Shown in pieces: positions 17,858-27,477 of a stretch of 64,000 nucleotides of DNA; positions within the stretch are counted from its first letter, which is position 1, and each line of letters starts with the position of its first letter. Origin of the DNA: Peribacillus frigoritolerans (GTDB taxonomy: Bacteria; Bacillota; Bacilli; Bacillales; Bacillaceae); NCBI RefSeq assembly GCF_004358755.1, contig NZ_SMZY01000003.1, positions 186,001-250,000 on the forward strand. Reading direction: 5' to 3'. Under the pieces are notes generated by a model. The model did not search any database and was not told where the DNA came from. It saw nothing but the letters and a program-made list of their open reading frames with translations. The translations under genes were made by a program, and so were the position numbers.

Positions 17858-18181
17858 TTATGCAGAAACATACCCATGCTTCTCCATTTCAGCATAAATG
17901 GTTTTCAGTTTCGGATTGCCTTCCCCTACTACTACTCCATCGATGACAACTAACGGATAAAAATACTCGTCATTTGCGATTTTCTCTGCAAAACTCTTTT
18001 TCTCTGGATTGTCTTGAGGCGCAAATACATCGACATATTCTATTTTGAACTGCTGCTGCGGGAATTTCCTTGAAATTGCTGCTTCCAGCCATTCATATGT
18101 TTCTTTTGATGAGGGGAGATTCACACAGCTTGGGCATAGTACTTCAGCTCCATAAATACACACTTCCACTTGTTTTTTCAT
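17858..18181 (-). CDS. yuzD: YuzD, DUF1462 thioredoxin-like protein
   Basis: A 107-residue DUF1462 protein with a thioredoxin-like start (VEVCIYGAEVLCPSCVNLPSS) containing a CPxC pair and a conserved end (YPLVVIDGVVVGEGNPKLK). It probably takes part in thiol redox chemistry; the family is also described as disulfide-reductase-like near NifU genes. The ATG at 18181 has GGGGGAATA upstream; an earlier ATG adds nine basic residues without support. It is divergent from yutI, the NifU-type scaffold, across a region with a palindromic operator candidate. Confidence 0.85.
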   Translation of the reverse strand: MKKQVEVCIYGAEVLCPSCVNLPSSKETYEWLEAAISRKFPQQQFKIEYVDVFAPQDNPEKKSFAEKIANDEYFYPLVVIDGVVVGEGNPKLKTIYAEMEKHGYVSA

Positions 18182-18266
18182 CGTATTCCCCCTTTTCTTA
18201 AGTTTCATTGTAAGGGAGTAAGCGTTTTTTTTCCATGAAAACTTATCTGCTGAAAGTATCCGTTTT

Positions 18267-18282
18267 TATTCCGCGCGGAATA
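18267..18282. promoter_or_regulatory. Perfect 16-bp palindrome between yuzD and yutI
   Basis: TATTCCGCGCGGAATA lies four bases before TAAAAT (18286-18291), a -10-like hexamer reading towards yutI, so it would occupy the spacer of that promoter. GC-rich centre in an AT-rich region; no T-run. Candidate operator of an unknown repressor. Confidence 0.45.
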
Positions 18283-18382
18283 TGTTAAAATAGGAGCATT
18301 AACAGATATTACATCAATCATATGAATAGATTTTCAGCGGTTTTTTGAATATAATAGCAGGATAAGGAAGGAGTCGATTATT

Positions 18383-18622
18383 TTGACAACAGAAACACAA
18401 ATGGTAGAACAAGTACAGGAAGTATTAGATAAATTACGTCCATTCTTGCTTCGTGATGGCGGAGATTGTGAGCTGGTTGATATAGAAGACGGCATTGTAA
18501 AATTACGCCTTTTAGGAGCATGCGGCAGCTGCCCAAGTTCAACCATTACACTTAAAGCTGGAATCGAACGCGCACTTCTTGAAGAAGTTCCTGGTGTTGT
18601 GGAAGTAGAACAAGTTTTCTAA
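18383..18622 (+). CDS. yutI: NifU-like Fe-S scaffold (YutI)
   Basis: A 79-residue NifU C-terminal (Nfu) domain. [35 protein letters not shown] includes the CxxC that assembles and hands on an Fe-S cluster. The TTG at 18383 follows AAGGAAGGAG; an ATG six codons in has no ribosome binding site. It is divergent from yuzD and convergent with yuxL. It complements the suf operon and yutM as a late-stage carrier. Confidence 0.93.
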   Translation: MTTETQMVEQVQEVLDKLRPFLLRDGGDCELVDIEDGIVKLRLLGACGSCPSSTITLKAGIERALLEEVPGVVEVEQVF

Positions 18623-18627
18623 TAACA

Positions 18628-18663
18628 CAAAAAAAGATGGTGAGCCCGCTCACCATCTTTTTT
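18628..18663. terminator. Bidirectional terminator
   Basis: AAAAAGATGGTGAG/CTCACCATCTTTTT around CCCG, between convergent yutI and yuxL. Confidence 0.93.
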
Positions 18664-18667
18664 GTGT

Positions 18668-20656
18668 TTATAGATACTTGTCGAACCATCCTTTGATATG
18701 ATTTAACCGGTCAATTCGAAGCTTAGGATGCCCGCTTCTGGATAATTCATGGTTTGCTTCCGGAAAGCGCACAAATTTTGTTTCTTTTTTCAGGCGTTTT
18801 AATGCGATATAAAGCTGCTCAGCCTGCTCAACAGGACAGCGGTAGTCTCTTTCGCCATGAAGGATTAAAAGAGGCGTTTCTACGTATTTGACATATTTTA
18901 ACGGCGAATGGTGCCATAGTTTATCAAAATCATTGATCAGATCTCCGCCGATTTCCCACTCTGTAAAGTAGTAGCCGATATCACTCACTCCGTAGAAGCT
19001 GATCCAGTTGCTGATTGAACGCTGAGTGACAGCTGCTTTAAACCTGTTTGTATGACCCACAATCCAGTTCGTCATAAAACCGCCATAGCTTCCGCCTGTT
19101 ACACCTAACCGATCTGAATCAATATAATCATAGGTTTCAAGTGCATAATCTACTGCACTCATTATATCCGTATAGTCGCTTCCGCCATAATCACCGCGAA
19201 CCTGATCAACAAAATGCTGTCCATATCCATGGCTTCCTCGAGGATTGGTATAGAGGACGGCTTTTCCGCTTGCAGCAAGCATCTGAAACTCATGGAAATA
19301 GGTATTGGCATACATGGCGTGCGGACCGCCGTGAATTTCAAGAACGAGCGGGTATTTCTCTCCATCCTTAAACCCAGCCGGCTTCATGATCCAGCCATGG
19401 AGCTCAAGTCCATCTTGTGCCTTCCACTTTATTGCCTCAGGAACAGCAAGTTCAATTTTCTGCAAGAATTCTTCATTCACATTTGTGAGCTGACGATTTT
19501 CCCCTGTACTAAAATCAAAGAAATACAGATCCCCAGGATGATCGGGACGGCTGATGCCAAGAACTGCCGTATGACTTCCAGTGTGAACCGATAATCCGTA
19601 AACATGCTCCTGTTCAAACCTTACCGGAAGGGTTTGTCCTTCAAGTGAGCCATAATAGACACCTGTATTGCCCTGATCGGTTAAAATAAAATAAAATCCC
19701 TGGCTGTCCTCTGTCCAAATCAGGCCTGGATACACACTGCCTGATATAAAATCGGCAACAGCGGCATCACTGATGTGTACGTCCCAATCAGCTGAATAGC
19801 ACGTTAACTCTCCTGATTTCATGCTGTACAGCCAAATTTTTGAGAAAGTTGCACTTTGGAATTCTTTTTCATGACCCAGAAAAGACAAATAGCTTCCATC
19901 TGGCGACCAGGATAGATTGCCAAAGAAACCATTGCTATTTGTCAGCTGCTGCTGCTCGTTCGTTTCTAAAGATAGAATAAAAACGTCTGAGATTAACGTT
20001 TGATCGGGATCATCCGTCATATTCGAAGTAAACCCAATCGATTTCCCGTCTGGGGACCAGGCTCCGTCGTTATAATCAAACTCCCTAGAACCAATAAGTT
20101 CAAGCTCCCCTGTTTTTACATCTATAATGGCAAGCTGTCTTTTACGGTTCTTTACAAAACCCGCTGCATCAGACTTATACCTCATATCTTCCACAACAAG
20201 CGGCTCAGGCTGCTTCTTCTCATCCTTATCCGCTTTGTTTAATTCGTCTGTTGGCGCCAAAGAAATGGCTGCAAGGATTTTCGTCCCATCCGGACTCCAG
20301 ACAGGCTGTGAGACAGATAGATGTTCTTTTGTGAGGGCTTTAGCCTCCCCGCCTGCTGCTGACATGACAAACAGCTGATTCTTTCCATTTCGGTCTGATA
20401 AAAAGGCAAGACTGCTTCCATCAGGAGACCACCTCGGGGATGTGTTTTTGCCTTCACCGTATGTCCATTGACTGGATGTGTTTTTTTCCAAGTCGTTTAA
20501 AAATAGATTCGATATGTATTGATGTTTTTCTTCATGAATGGATGTTTGAACGTAAACGGCTTTTGTGCCGCACGGTGAAACTTGAGGATCATTGACGGAT
20601 TTCAGCTTGTATAAGTCTTCCGCTGTCATCCCTCTTTTTTGCTTTATACTTTCCAT
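18668..20656 (-). CDS. yuxL: S9-family acylaminoacyl/prolyl oligopeptidase (YuxL)
   Basis: A 662-residue serine peptidase with an N-terminal beta-propeller (repeated 'SPDG' blades: WSPDGSSLAF, WSPDGTKILA, WSPDGKSIGF, WSPDGSYLSF) and a C-terminal alpha/beta-hydrolase domain (about residues 400-662). The triad is visible: Ser in TGGSYGGF, Asp in HGERDYRCP, His in EANHELSRSGHP. It cleaves short or N-acylated peptides in the cytosol. The ATG at 20656 is taken as start; the TTG and GTG upstream overlap AAAGG. It stands as its own unit between yutI and thrB. Confidence 0.92.
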   Translation of the reverse strand: MESIKQKRGMTAEDLYKLKSVNDPQVSPCGTKAVYVQTSIHEEKHQYISNLFLNDLEKNTSSQWTYGEGKNTSPRWSPDGSSLAFLSDRNGKNQLFVMSAAGGEAKALTKEHLSVSQPVWSPDGTKILAAISLAPTDELNKADKDEKKQPEPLVVEDMRYKSDAAGFVKNRKRQLAIIDVKTGELELIGSREFDYNDGAWSPDGKSIGFTSNMTDDPDQTLISDVFILSLETNEQQQLTNSNGFFGNLSWSPDGSYLSFLGHEKEFQSATFSKIWLYSMKSGELTCYSADWDVHISDAAVADFISGSVYPGLIWTEDSQGFYFILTDQGNTGVYYGSLEGQTLPVRFEQEHVYGLSVHTGSHTAVLGISRPDHPGDLYFFDFSTGENRQLTNVNEEFLQKIELAVPEAIKWKAQDGLELHGWIMKPAGFKDGEKYPLVLEIHGGPHAMYANTYFHEFQMLAASGKAVLYTNPRGSHGYGQHFVDQVRGDYGGSDYTDIMSAVDYALETYDYIDSDRLGVTGGSYGGFMTNWIVGHTNRFKAAVTQRSISNWISFYGVSDIGYYFTEWEIGGDLINDFDKLWHHSPLKYVKYVETPLLILHGERDYRCPVEQAEQLYIALKRLKKETKFVRFPEANHELSRSGHPKLRIDRLNHIKGWFDKYL

Positions 20657-20760
20657 TTTGATCAGCACCAACCTTTCCCTGTAATTTTTTTCGGCATTCT
20701 ATTTATTTCGACAAGCTAAATAAATTTCCTCCTAAAGCAGAGTAAAATAGATCCCAAAAC

Positions 20761-20789
20761 TAAAAAAGCATCCTCCTATGAGAATGCTC
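20761..20789 (-). terminator. Terminator of hom-thrC-thrB
   Basis: AGCATTCTC/GAGGATGCT hairpin then TTTTTTA on the minus strand, abutting the thrB stop codon. Confidence 0.85.
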
Positions 20790-21727
20790 TATCCAATCGA
20801 ATCCCGAACTTGTCCAGTGCAGGCTTCATAATAAACAATTGATCCCTCTAAGACTGGTGTCAGCTCATCAACTTCACATTTAGGAAATTGAGCTTTAAGC
20901 AGTTTAGCGAGTGTTTTCCCTTTCCCTTTAGCCGTAAATGCCAGGACAGTCGGCCCCGCACCGCTGAGTGCTGCACCATATGCGCCTGCATCCATAGCAG
21001 CTTCCTGTACTTTCGAAAGCTCCTTAATCAGAGTTCCGCGGTAAGGCTGGTGAAATAAATCTTTCTTCATCATTTTCCCTGCAAGACGCCAGTTGTTTGA
21101 AAGAACAGCCGCTACTAAAACATTGCTGACTGCACTTGCTTCTACTGCCCCGTTGTATTCCAAGTATCCGGGAAGCACGTCGCGGGCATCTTTAGTATAC
21201 AGCTTGTATGGCGGGACAACTGCCACCAGATCAATGTCGACTTCATGAACAGCCACTAATTCTGTTTCTTGCTCCTGATGGAGTCCCACAACTAATCCTC
21301 CGTACAAGGATGCTCCTGCATTATCGGGATGACCTTCAATAATACTGGCCAAATGCAGCTTTTCTTTCATACTTAACTGCAAGCCGCATAATTCATTTGC
21401 AAGCTCCACACCCGCCACGATAGCAGCAGCACTGCTTCCCAGGCCCCGTGCCATCGGAATATCGCTCCAGACTTCAACTGAACAGGCGGGCAGTGCAGAT
21501 TCATAAGAAGATGCCACTCTTTTCGCCACTTGATAAATGAGGTTTTCTTCATCTCTTGGAATATCGAGCATTTCCTCATTTAACGGAATAAAAGACCATT
21601 TTGCAGCAGGAATGACCTTCAGTTCCAGATAACGATTAACAGCAAGACCGACAGAATCAAAGCCAGGCCCTAGGTTCGCCGTGCTTCCGGGAACTTTTAT
21701 CTTTAACATGTCGCCGACCTTCACCAT
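20789..21727 (-). CDS. thrB: Homoserine kinase
   Basis: A 312-residue GHMP kinase that phosphorylates homoserine. Hallmarks seen are [21 protein letters not shown] at the N-terminus, the ATP loop [16 protein letters not shown] (about residues 90-105), and [14 protein letters not shown] near residue 265. Last gene of hom-thrC-thrB: the ATG at 21727 overlaps the thrC stop (ATGGTGA) and has GGGAG seven bases before. A second in-frame ATG at 21709 also has a ribosome binding site and would drop six residues. Confidence 0.96.
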   Translation of the reverse strand: MVKVGDMLKIKVPGSTANLGPGFDSVGLAVNRYLELKVIPAAKWSFIPLNEEMLDIPRDEENLIYQVAKRVASSYESALPACSVEVWSDIPMARGLGSSAAAIVAGVELANELCGLQLSMKEKLHLASIIEGHPDNAGASLYGGLVVGLHQEQETELVAVHEVDIDLVAVVPPYKLYTKDARDVLPGYLEYNGAVEASAVSNVLVAAVLSNNWRLAGKMMKKDLFHQPYRGTLIKELSKVQEAAMDAGAYGAALSGAGPTVLAFTAKGKGKTLAKLLKAQFPKCEVDELTPVLEGSIVYYEACTGQVRDSIG

Positions 21728-22782
21728 GCACCAACTCCCTTAAGCTGCTCCATAACGGCAAGCTCATCGTTAGGAAGCACGATTGGTTTAATTTCTGAGA
21801 GATCAACAGCCACGTTTGGATCCTTTAATCCATTTCCTGTTAAGACAGCAACTGCTTTAGCTCCCTTTTTATAAACGCCTTTCTTGGCACTCTTTATTAA
21901 TCCTGCAATAGAAGCGCATGAAGCAGGCTCTGCAAAAATGCCTTCAGTCTTCGCCAAAAGCTGGTAGGCCTCAATAATCTCCGCGTCTGTTACTTCATCA
22001 ATAAATCCGCCCGATTGCTCAGCTGCATTGACAGCTTTGTCCCAGCTTGCCGGGTTGCCGATCCGAATGGCAGTCGCAATGGTTTCAGGGTTTTCAATCA
22101 CCTGATTGCGCACAATTGCAGCTGCTCCTTCTGCTTCAAAGCCTTGCATTTGCGGGAGACCAGTCTGATGCATGCTGTCATATTCTAAAAAGCCCTTCCA
22201 ATAAGCAGAAATGTTGCCTGCATTGCCGACAGGGATTGCCAGAATATCAGGAGCTGCTCCCAATGCGTCGCAAAGCTCGAATGCAGCTGTTTTTTGCCCT
22301 TCAAGACGGTAAGGGTTCACAGAGTTTACAAGAGTAATAGGAAGCTTCTCAGACATGCTGCGGACCATTGTCAGCGCCTGATCGAAATTCCCCTTGATCG
22401 CAATAATTTCTGCCCCGTACATCACTGCCTGTGCCAGTTTTCCAAACGCAATTTTTCCGTCAGGAATGACAATAATGCATCGCATTTTCGCTCTGGCTGC
22501 ATAGGCGGCTGCTGCAGCAGATGTATTTCCAGTAGAAGCACAGATTACTGTATCACTGCCTTCTTCTTTCGCTTTTGCAACAGCCATCACCATGCCTCTG
22601 TCTTTAAAAGAACCCGTTGGATTGGCGCCTTCTGTTTTCGCATATAGCTCAAGTCCAAGCTTCTCTGACAGAGTCGGTAAAAAAACAAGAGGGGTATTCC
22701 CCTCGTTCAGCGTAAGTAAAGGTGTTTGATCATTTACGGGCAAGTAATTCCGGTATTGATTTAAGAGACCTTTCCACATCAT
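21721..22782 (-). CDS. thrC: Threonine synthase
   Basis: A 353-residue PLP enzyme making threonine from O-phosphohomoserine. The PLP lysine is in [10 protein letters not shown] (about residue 61), with the phosphate loop GNAGNISAY and [16 protein letters not shown] as further cofactor contacts. It is the short bacterial form. The start overlaps the hom stop codon (TCATGA), an ATGA-type coupling, so translation is probably coupled. Middle gene of the threonine operon. Confidence 0.96.
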   Translation of the reverse strand: MMWKGLLNQYRNYLPVNDQTPLLTLNEGNTPLVFLPTLSEKLGLELYAKTEGANPTGSFKDRGMVMAVAKAKEEGSDTVICASTGNTSAAAAAYAARAKMRCIIVIPDGKIAFGKLAQAVMYGAEIIAIKGNFDQALTMVRSMSEKLPITLVNSVNPYRLEGQKTAAFELCDALGAAPDILAIPVGNAGNISAYWKGFLEYDSMHQTGLPQMQGFEAEGAAAIVRNQVIENPETIATAIRIGNPASWDKAVNAAEQSGGFIDEVTDAEIIEAYQLLAKTEGIFAEPASCASIAGLIKSAKKGVYKKGAKAVAVLTGNGLKDPNVAVDLSEIKPIVLPNDELAVMEQLKGVGAW

Positions 22783-24077
22783 GAGTAACCGTTCCCTTCT
22801 ACGCGATATGAGCTTTTAATGCCATGAACGACTTCAAGGTCAAGCAAGTTTGCCAAAATCTCATCAAAGTCTTTGTTTGATGCCTGATGCGTAACAATCA
22901 CAATTTCTGCCAGATTGCTGTTTTTAAGCGGAAGCTGCAGAATCTTCTCAAAGCTGACACCGCGTTCTGAGAACAAGGAAGTGATTGTTGAAAATGCTCC
23001 GACTTGATCTTTTACATGAATGCGGAGGAAATGCTGAGCATAGATTTCATCGCTCTGCTTCAATGCTTTTTCAAATTGAGGAAGAACAGCGCTTCGTCCA
23101 TTTACCCCAAGTCTCATATTTTTCAAGACGCCCACTAAATCAGAAACGACAGCTGTTGCGGTCGGCAGGCTTCCTGCACCCGGGCCGTAGAACATCGTCT
23201 CTCCTACAGCTTCCCCGTACACATACACAGCGTTATATTCGTTATTAACCGATGCCAATGGATGATAATCAGGCAGCAGGGTCGGCTGTACGCTGACTTC
23301 GACTTTATTGTGGTCGCGGTTGGCGATGCCGATCAGCTTCATTGTATATCCAAGTCTCTTGCTGTAGCTGATGTCCTCATCTGTTACTTCACTGATGCCT
23401 TTCACGCTTACATCCTCTAAGTCTACGTGCATAGAAAAGCCAAGGCGGGCAAGAATCGCCATTTTGCGGGCAGCATCGAGTCCTTCTACGTCCGCAGTAG
23501 GATCTGATTCTGCGTACCCAAGATCCTGGGCTTCTTTCAGCACTTCTTCATAAGGACTGCCCTGTTTGCTCATTTTTGTTAAGATGAAATTTGTTGTACC
23601 GTTCACAATACCCATCATTTTGTTGATCCGGTCTGAAGCAAGTCCATCTACTAAACTTCTTAAAATCGGAATCCCGCCGGCAACACTTGCTTCATAGAAT
23701 AAGTCACAGCCATTTTCTGTTGCCGCATCTAAAAGCTCCGTGCCATACACGGCCATTAGATCCTTATTTGCAGTTACTACATGTTTTTTCGCCTGAAGAG
23801 CTTGAAGAATATATTCCTTTGTATGCTCGACACCGCCCATTACTTCAATAATGACATCTATTTCAGGATCATGAATCACTTCATCAGCATTTCTCGTCAG
23901 AAGCTCTCTTCCGAATTCAACTTGTCTTTTTTTATCAACATCCTGTACGAGGACCTTTTTCACTTTAACGGGACAGCCTACTTGGTGCATCAATTTATCC
24001 TGATGATCGTTTATAATTTTCACTACACCGCTTCCAACTGTTCCCAGTCCCAATAAACCAACTTGAATTGCTTTCAT
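22779..24077 (-). CDS. hom: Homoserine dehydrogenase
   Basis: A 432-residue enzyme: N-terminal NAD(P) fold ([15 protein letters not shown]), catalytic domain with [11 protein letters not shown] and [17 protein letters not shown], and a C-terminal ACT domain from about residue 350 ([24 protein letters not shown]). The ACT domain is the seat of threonine feedback in related enzymes. ATG at 24077 behind GAGGGAG; a GTG four codons earlier is in the ribosome binding region. Preceded by a strong sigma-A promoter. No T-box or other leader structure was seen in the short upstream region. Confidence 0.96.
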   Translation of the reverse strand: MKAIQVGLLGLGTVGSGVVKIINDHQDKLMHQVGCPVKVKKVLVQDVDKKRQVEFGRELLTRNADEVIHDPEIDVIIEVMGGVEHTKEYILQALQAKKHVVTANKDLMAVYGTELLDAATENGCDLFYEASVAGGIPILRSLVDGLASDRINKMMGIVNGTTNFILTKMSKQGSPYEEVLKEAQDLGYAESDPTADVEGLDAARKMAILARLGFSMHVDLEDVSVKGISEVTDEDISYSKRLGYTMKLIGIANRDHNKVEVSVQPTLLPDYHPLASVNNEYNAVYVYGEAVGETMFYGPGAGSLPTATAVVSDLVGVLKNMRLGVNGRSAVLPQFEKALKQSDEIYAQHFLRIHVKDQVGAFSTITSLFSERGVSFEKILQLPLKNSNLAEIVIVTHQASNKDFDEILANLLDLEVVHGIKSSYRVEGNGYS

Positions 24078-24152
24078 GAATTTATCCACTCCCTCGATGT
24101 CCTTCTAAGAAATACATTTGTATATGTATGATAGACATTTTCTATTATTGTC

Positions 24153-24181
24153 ATTATAAACAGTGTGCTATTGCTTATCAA
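24153..24181 (-). promoter_or_regulatory. Sigma-A promoter of the threonine operon
   Basis: Minus strand TTGATA (24176-24181), exactly 17 bases, TATAAT (24153-24158). One mismatch in twelve, and about 75 bases before the hom start codon. Confidence 0.85.
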
Positions 24182-24261
24182 TAGAGAATTTTCAGTATTT
24201 TTTATGAAATCGCTTTCTTTGTTGATTATACTAGGATTATATTTTTTGGAAAATATAAAAT

Positions 24262-24296
24262 AAAATGACGTGCGGGGGGATCGCACGTCATTTTAT
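24262..24296 (-). terminator. Terminator of the 57-codon gene
   Basis: AAAATGACGTGCG/CGCACGTCATTTT with a six-base loop and T-rich tail, one base past the stop codon at 24297. Confidence 0.9.
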
Positions 24297-24470
24297 TTAT
24301 TCTCGGTCAAGCTGTATATCATTTTCGCTTTCAACAGTTACATCAAAATGGCCTTTTCGTTCAAGCTTTTCTTTCTCAAGCATGGCTTCTTCCTCGGTTG
24401 GAAAGATGGGTCCGTCAAAGACCCTCTCCATCGTCTCTTTATCTGTGTACTGCACTAAAAAACTGTTCAT
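24297..24470 (-). CDS. Small charged hypothetical protein, 57 aa
   Basis: A 57-codon gene from ATG at 24470 behind GGGAGG (eight bases). It has VQYTDKETMERVFDGPIFPTEEEAM, then KEKLERKGHFDVTVESENDIQLDRE: acidic/basic, no cysteine, no membrane segment. The strong ribosome binding site, tight terminator and regular codon use argue that it is real. Frames on the other strand across it are shadows. Family not recognised. It lies between the hydroxyacid dehydrogenase (same strand, 51 bases upstream) and the threonine operon promoter. Confidence 0.72.
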   Translation of the reverse strand: MNSFLVQYTDKETMERVFDGPIFPTEEEAMLEKEKLERKGHFDVTVESENDIQLDRE

Positions 24471-24521
24471 ATTAAAACCTCCCGTTTTAGAAGACTATAC
24501 CCCGCTCTTTGCAGAAGTAAT

Positions 24522-25487
24522 CTACTTTAAGGGTGTGATGGGCGGTTTCCCTGTTAAAACTGAAAGGATGTTCTGAACACAGCAATCGATCATGGCGTAT
24601 CGTGTTTCAGCCGTTGCACTGCCTATATGCGGGAGAGCTACTGTATTTGGCAGCTTTAACAGCGGGTGATCGGCGCTGATTGGTTCCTTCTCAAATACAT
24701 CAAGTCCCGCTCCTGCAATTTCACCTGATTCAAGGGCTTTTATCAAATCTTTCTCCACAACTGTTCCGCCGCGTGAAGAATTAATAAATAGAGCTGAAGA
24801 TTTCATTTTTCTGAAGCTTTCAGCATTGAACATATGCTTCGTTTCATTCGTAAGCGGCGTCATGCAGACGACAAAATCTGATTGTGCCAGCAGTTCATCA
24901 AAGCTTGTATAAGCCGCGTCCAGGTTATTTTCCGCATCGTAATCTCTTGACCGATTGTGGTACAGGATATTCATATCAAACCCCTTGGCACGTTTTGCAA
25001 CAGCCTGTCCTATTTTCCCCATGCCGACAATGCCGATTGTTTTATGGTGAACATCTGCACCCGCAAGCAAAAGCGGACTCCAGCTAGTCCACTTTCCTGC
25101 CTTCACATAGTCTGCCGCTTCAACGACCCGTCTTGCCGCTGTGAGGATGAGCGCAAATGTGAGGTCAGCCGTTGTATCTGTTAAAACATCAGGTGTATTC
25201 GTAATGATGACCTTTTTTTCCTTGGCATATTGAAGATTAATATTGTCGTATCCAACGGCAAGGTTTGCAATCACTTTTACGTTCTCTGCTTTATTAAGCA
25301 GCTCCTCGTCAACTTGATCGGAGAGCATCGTCAAAAGGGCATCTGCTTCTTTAGCTTTTTCAAGGAGCAGACCGCGGGGACATGGGACATCTTCCTTCTC
25401 CCACATTTCCACTTCTCCCAATTCCTTAAGCGCTTTCAATCTTTCTTCAGGACATTTTCTTGTTATGAATATTTTTGGCGTTTTCAT
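24522..25487 (-). CDS. D-isomer specific 2-hydroxyacid dehydrogenase (glyoxylate/hydroxypyruvate reductase type)
   Basis: A 321-residue NAD(P)-dependent dehydrogenase. The substrate domain (residues 1-95 and C-terminal 30) flanks a Rossmann domain with TIGIVGMGKIGQAVAKRAKGF. Catalytic residues are seen: Arg in NSSRGGTVVE, Glu in DVFEKEP and His in LPHIGSAT. The end GKPPITPL is usual for the GyaR/GhrB branch. It reduces glyoxylate, hydroxypyruvate or 2-oxo acids; exact substrate not readable. ATG behind GGGTGAGAGG. It may be co-transcribed with the downstream 57-codon gene. Confidence 0.9.
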   Translation of the reverse strand: MKTPKIFITRKCPEERLKALKELGEVEMWEKEDVPCPRGLLLEKAKEADALLTMLSDQVDEELLNKAENVKVIANLAVGYDNINLQYAKEKKVIITNTPDVLTDTTADLTFALILTAARRVVEAADYVKAGKWTSWSPLLLAGADVHHKTIGIVGMGKIGQAVAKRAKGFDMNILYHNRSRDYDAENNLDAAYTSFDELLAQSDFVVCMTPLTNETKHMFNAESFRKMKSSALFINSSRGGTVVEKDLIKALESGEIAGAGLDVFEKEPISADHPLLKLPNTVALPHIGSATAETRYAMIDCCVQNILSVLTGKPPITPLK

Positions 25488-25551
25488 CCTCTCACCCTTT
25501 TTCCATTTTCTTTTATCTTATCACATAAGGTGTGAGAGGAATGAACAGGTC

Positions 25552-26547
25552 TTAAAGCCAATGTATAGCCGGCAAATAGATTTTTTTCGTCCGCATGGAC
25601 AGTAGTTGCGCATATGATTTCAGAAATCCCTCATACTTGGAAGAATTCTTGAGCATTTCCGAAAGCTTCGCTTCATAATAGGGTTTATCCGTTTCAGATG
25701 ATAAATAGTAATCTTCAATGCATTCAAAATAATGAATCGGCAGCAGCAGGCGGCTGTAAATAAGTCTCCATGAAAAAGACGAGAGCGGTGTTGTCCGGTC
25801 ATAATCCTCTAAAAGTAAAAACCCGTCCTGACGCAGTATTTCTGGCTGATCGAAAAATTGGTTTCTTAAATATTCGGCAATATCCCTGCTGCAGTGATCG
25901 AACACCCAATCTGTCGGGATTTTCACAAGTCCTGATGATCTCCAAGTGTCCGAATAGAATCTGTGATGGCAGACTGTTGCTGAATCAATAGGCTGCGGCT
26001 CATCGTCAAGTTCTGTGTCCACTAAGTATTGAATCGCATTTTCGGCAAGGCCCATATAATATGGAAAAGATTCAGCGAACATTTTTTCAAACGAATCAAG
26101 CGGCTGCGAACTGATTTTTCCGCGCCAAAACCCTTCTAACTGATCTGTGCGCTTTTCCCACAGCACCTTCCATTGGCCGATTCTGCTTATTTTTGAAACC
26201 TGATAAGGATAGCTTCTTGCTTTTTGATGAAATCGTGCGAGCTCTCTTCCCACCTGATACACACGCTCACTTTGAACATATGCGGTTTTCAAAATTCCAT
26301 ATTTCCTTTTTTCCCACTCTATATATAAATTCCCTTGCTTTGTTAACAAAAAAACCGCTACAAACGGGTCTCCGCGTTCAAGCAGAAATTGACTCATATT
26401 ATACAGTTCATAAAGCTCTTCATCGTCTATATGCGAAAGCGGGACAATCAAATAAACGTGCTGATGATATGAGAAAGCATCATAATTTCCTACTCTGAAT
26501 GTCTCTGCCACTCTAAGTCCATATTGTTCCCGAATCAATTTTTCCAC
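25552..26547 (-). CDS. yutH: YutH, CotS-family spore coat-associated kinase-like protein
   Basis: A protein of about 331 residues in the CotS/YutH group, aminoglycoside-phosphotransferase-like folds linked to the spore coat. The N-terminal lobe (YHQHVYLIVPLSH, PFVAVFLLTKQGNLYIEWEKRKYGI) and the C-terminal lobe (CHHRFYSDTWRSSGLVKIPTDWVFDHCSRDIAEYLR) are seen. That second stretch replaces the usual HxDxxxxN catalytic loop, so kinase activity is doubtful. An ATG at 26562 lacks a good ribosome binding site; the GTG at 26547 lies six bases after GGGGGAG and is preferred. Divergent from yutG. Confidence 0.82.
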   Translation of the reverse strand: MEKLIREQYGLRVAETFRVGNYDAFSYHQHVYLIVPLSHIDDEELYELYNMSQFLLERGDPFVAVFLLTKQGNLYIEWEKRKYGILKTAYVQSERVYQVGRELARFHQKARSYPYQVSKISRIGQWKVLWEKRTDQLEGFWRGKISSQPLDSFEKMFAESFPYYMGLAENAIQYLVDTELDDEPQPIDSATVCHHRFYSDTWRSSGLVKIPTDWVFDHCSRDIAEYLRNQFFDQPEILRQDGFLLLEDYDRTTPLSSFSWRLIYSRLLLPIHYFECIEDYYLSSETDKPYYEAKLSEMLKNSSKYEGFLKSYAQLLSMRTKKIYLPAIHWL

Positions 26548-26718
26548 GAGTTTCTCCCCCATATTCAGATAAAAGTCCTTACCCTATCCTAATCGGAAAT
26601 TTACTCATTTATGTATATTTTGAATCGTAAGTTAAACACTTTTTAATGATTGACATTTTCATTACACATTCAGAAGGCCGTTTGCGTAAAATAGTAAAAA
26701 GAAGATTGGGTGAAATGG

Positions 26719-27219
26719 ATGAAAGAAAAAGAAAAGATGGACATTGTTGAAAAAACAGCAAGACAATGGATACAGGACCGCGGAGTAAAGGTAGAAGATA
26801 TCGCAGAACTCGTATATTTTCTGCAAGTCAAATATCATCCTTCATTAACAATCGATCAATGTTTGGAGAATATAGATCGAGTACTATCAAAAAGAGAAGT
26901 GCAAAACGCCATTTTAACCGGCATACAATTAGATATTCTGGCAGAGAAAAAAATGCTTGAGGAACCCCTTCAAGCCATCATTGAAAGTGATGAAAGCCTA
27001 TATGGAGTAGATGAAATCATCGCCCTGTCCATCGTCAATATCTATGGATCAATCGGTTTTACGAATTACGGCTACATCGACAAAGAAAAACCCGGAATTC
27101 TTAAATTCCTGAACGACAAATCAACCGGAATGGTCCACACCTATCTCGATGACATCATTGGGGCCATTGCTGCTGCAGCATCAAGCAGGCTTGCGCATCG
27201 GGCTAAGAATACGGAATAA
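26719..27219 (+). CDS. yutG: PgpA-like phosphatidylglycerophosphatase A family protein (YutG)
   Basis: A protein of about 166 residues related to PgpA. SLYGVDEIIALSIVNIYGSIGFTNYGYIDKEKPGIL and HTYLDDIIGAIAAAASSRLAHR are the conserved family segments, with Asp/Glu clusters thought to bind Mg2+. Unlike enterobacterial PgpA it lacks clear membrane helices. Start taken as ATG 26719 (a GTG three codons earlier is the alternative). It is followed within four bases by a dispersed repeat element. Whether it dephosphorylates phosphatidylglycerophosphate in bacilli is not settled. Confidence 0.85.
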   Translation: MKEKEKMDIVEKTARQWIQDRGVKVEDIAELVYFLQVKYHPSLTIDQCLENIDRVLSKREVQNAILTGIQLDILAEKKMLEEPLQAIIESDESLYGVDEIIALSIVNIYGSIGFTNYGYIDKEKPGILKFLNDKSTGMVHTYLDDIIGAIAAAASSRLAHRAKNTE

Positions 27220-27222
27220 CAT

Positions 27223-27362
27223 AGAAAAGCGGAGCCGACTGGGCAGACTCGGGCAGACAGATAAGGATCCAACAGTAAAGGCGCTTTTTGCCAATGCTTG
27301 CTGATCCGTTCTGGCCGAGGGGCTAGGAGATGGAGCTGGACAGCAAGAAAAGCGGATCCGTT
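27223..27362 (+). repeat. Dispersed GGATCC-hairpin element, copy A
   Basis: A 121-base element starting AGAAAAGCGGAGCCGAC, with the shared core GACAGATAAGGATCC...GGCGCTTTTTGCC...TGATCCGTTCTGGCCGAG and ending GATGGAGCTGGACA. A truncated second copy (AGAAAAGCGGATCC) follows at 27345. It begins four bases after the yutG stop codon. Confidence 0.88.
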
Positions 27363-27440
27363 TTACTATGAGTTTTTCACATTGTTTGCTGTTTTGTGTA
27401 TTAGTTAGCAAATATGACCTTTTTATAGATCAGCAATAGA

Positions 27441-27470
27441 AAAAAGCGCATCATATCCGATGCGCTTTCT
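27441..27470 (-). terminator. Terminator of yutF
   Basis: AAAGCGCATC/GATGCGCTTT with a six-base loop and T-run on the minus strand, just past yutF. Confidence 0.9.
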
Positions 27471-27477
27471 GCGTTCT

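Noticed and set aside
24074-24300. T-box or other amino-acid leader before hom
   Set aside because: The promoter lies only about 75 bases before hom, leaving no space for a T-box; no AGGGTGGNACCGCG-like core is seen.
25552-26547. Functional protein kinase
   Set aside because: The HxDxxxxN catalytic loop of phosphotransferases is not recognisable in YutH, so it is described only as kinase-like.
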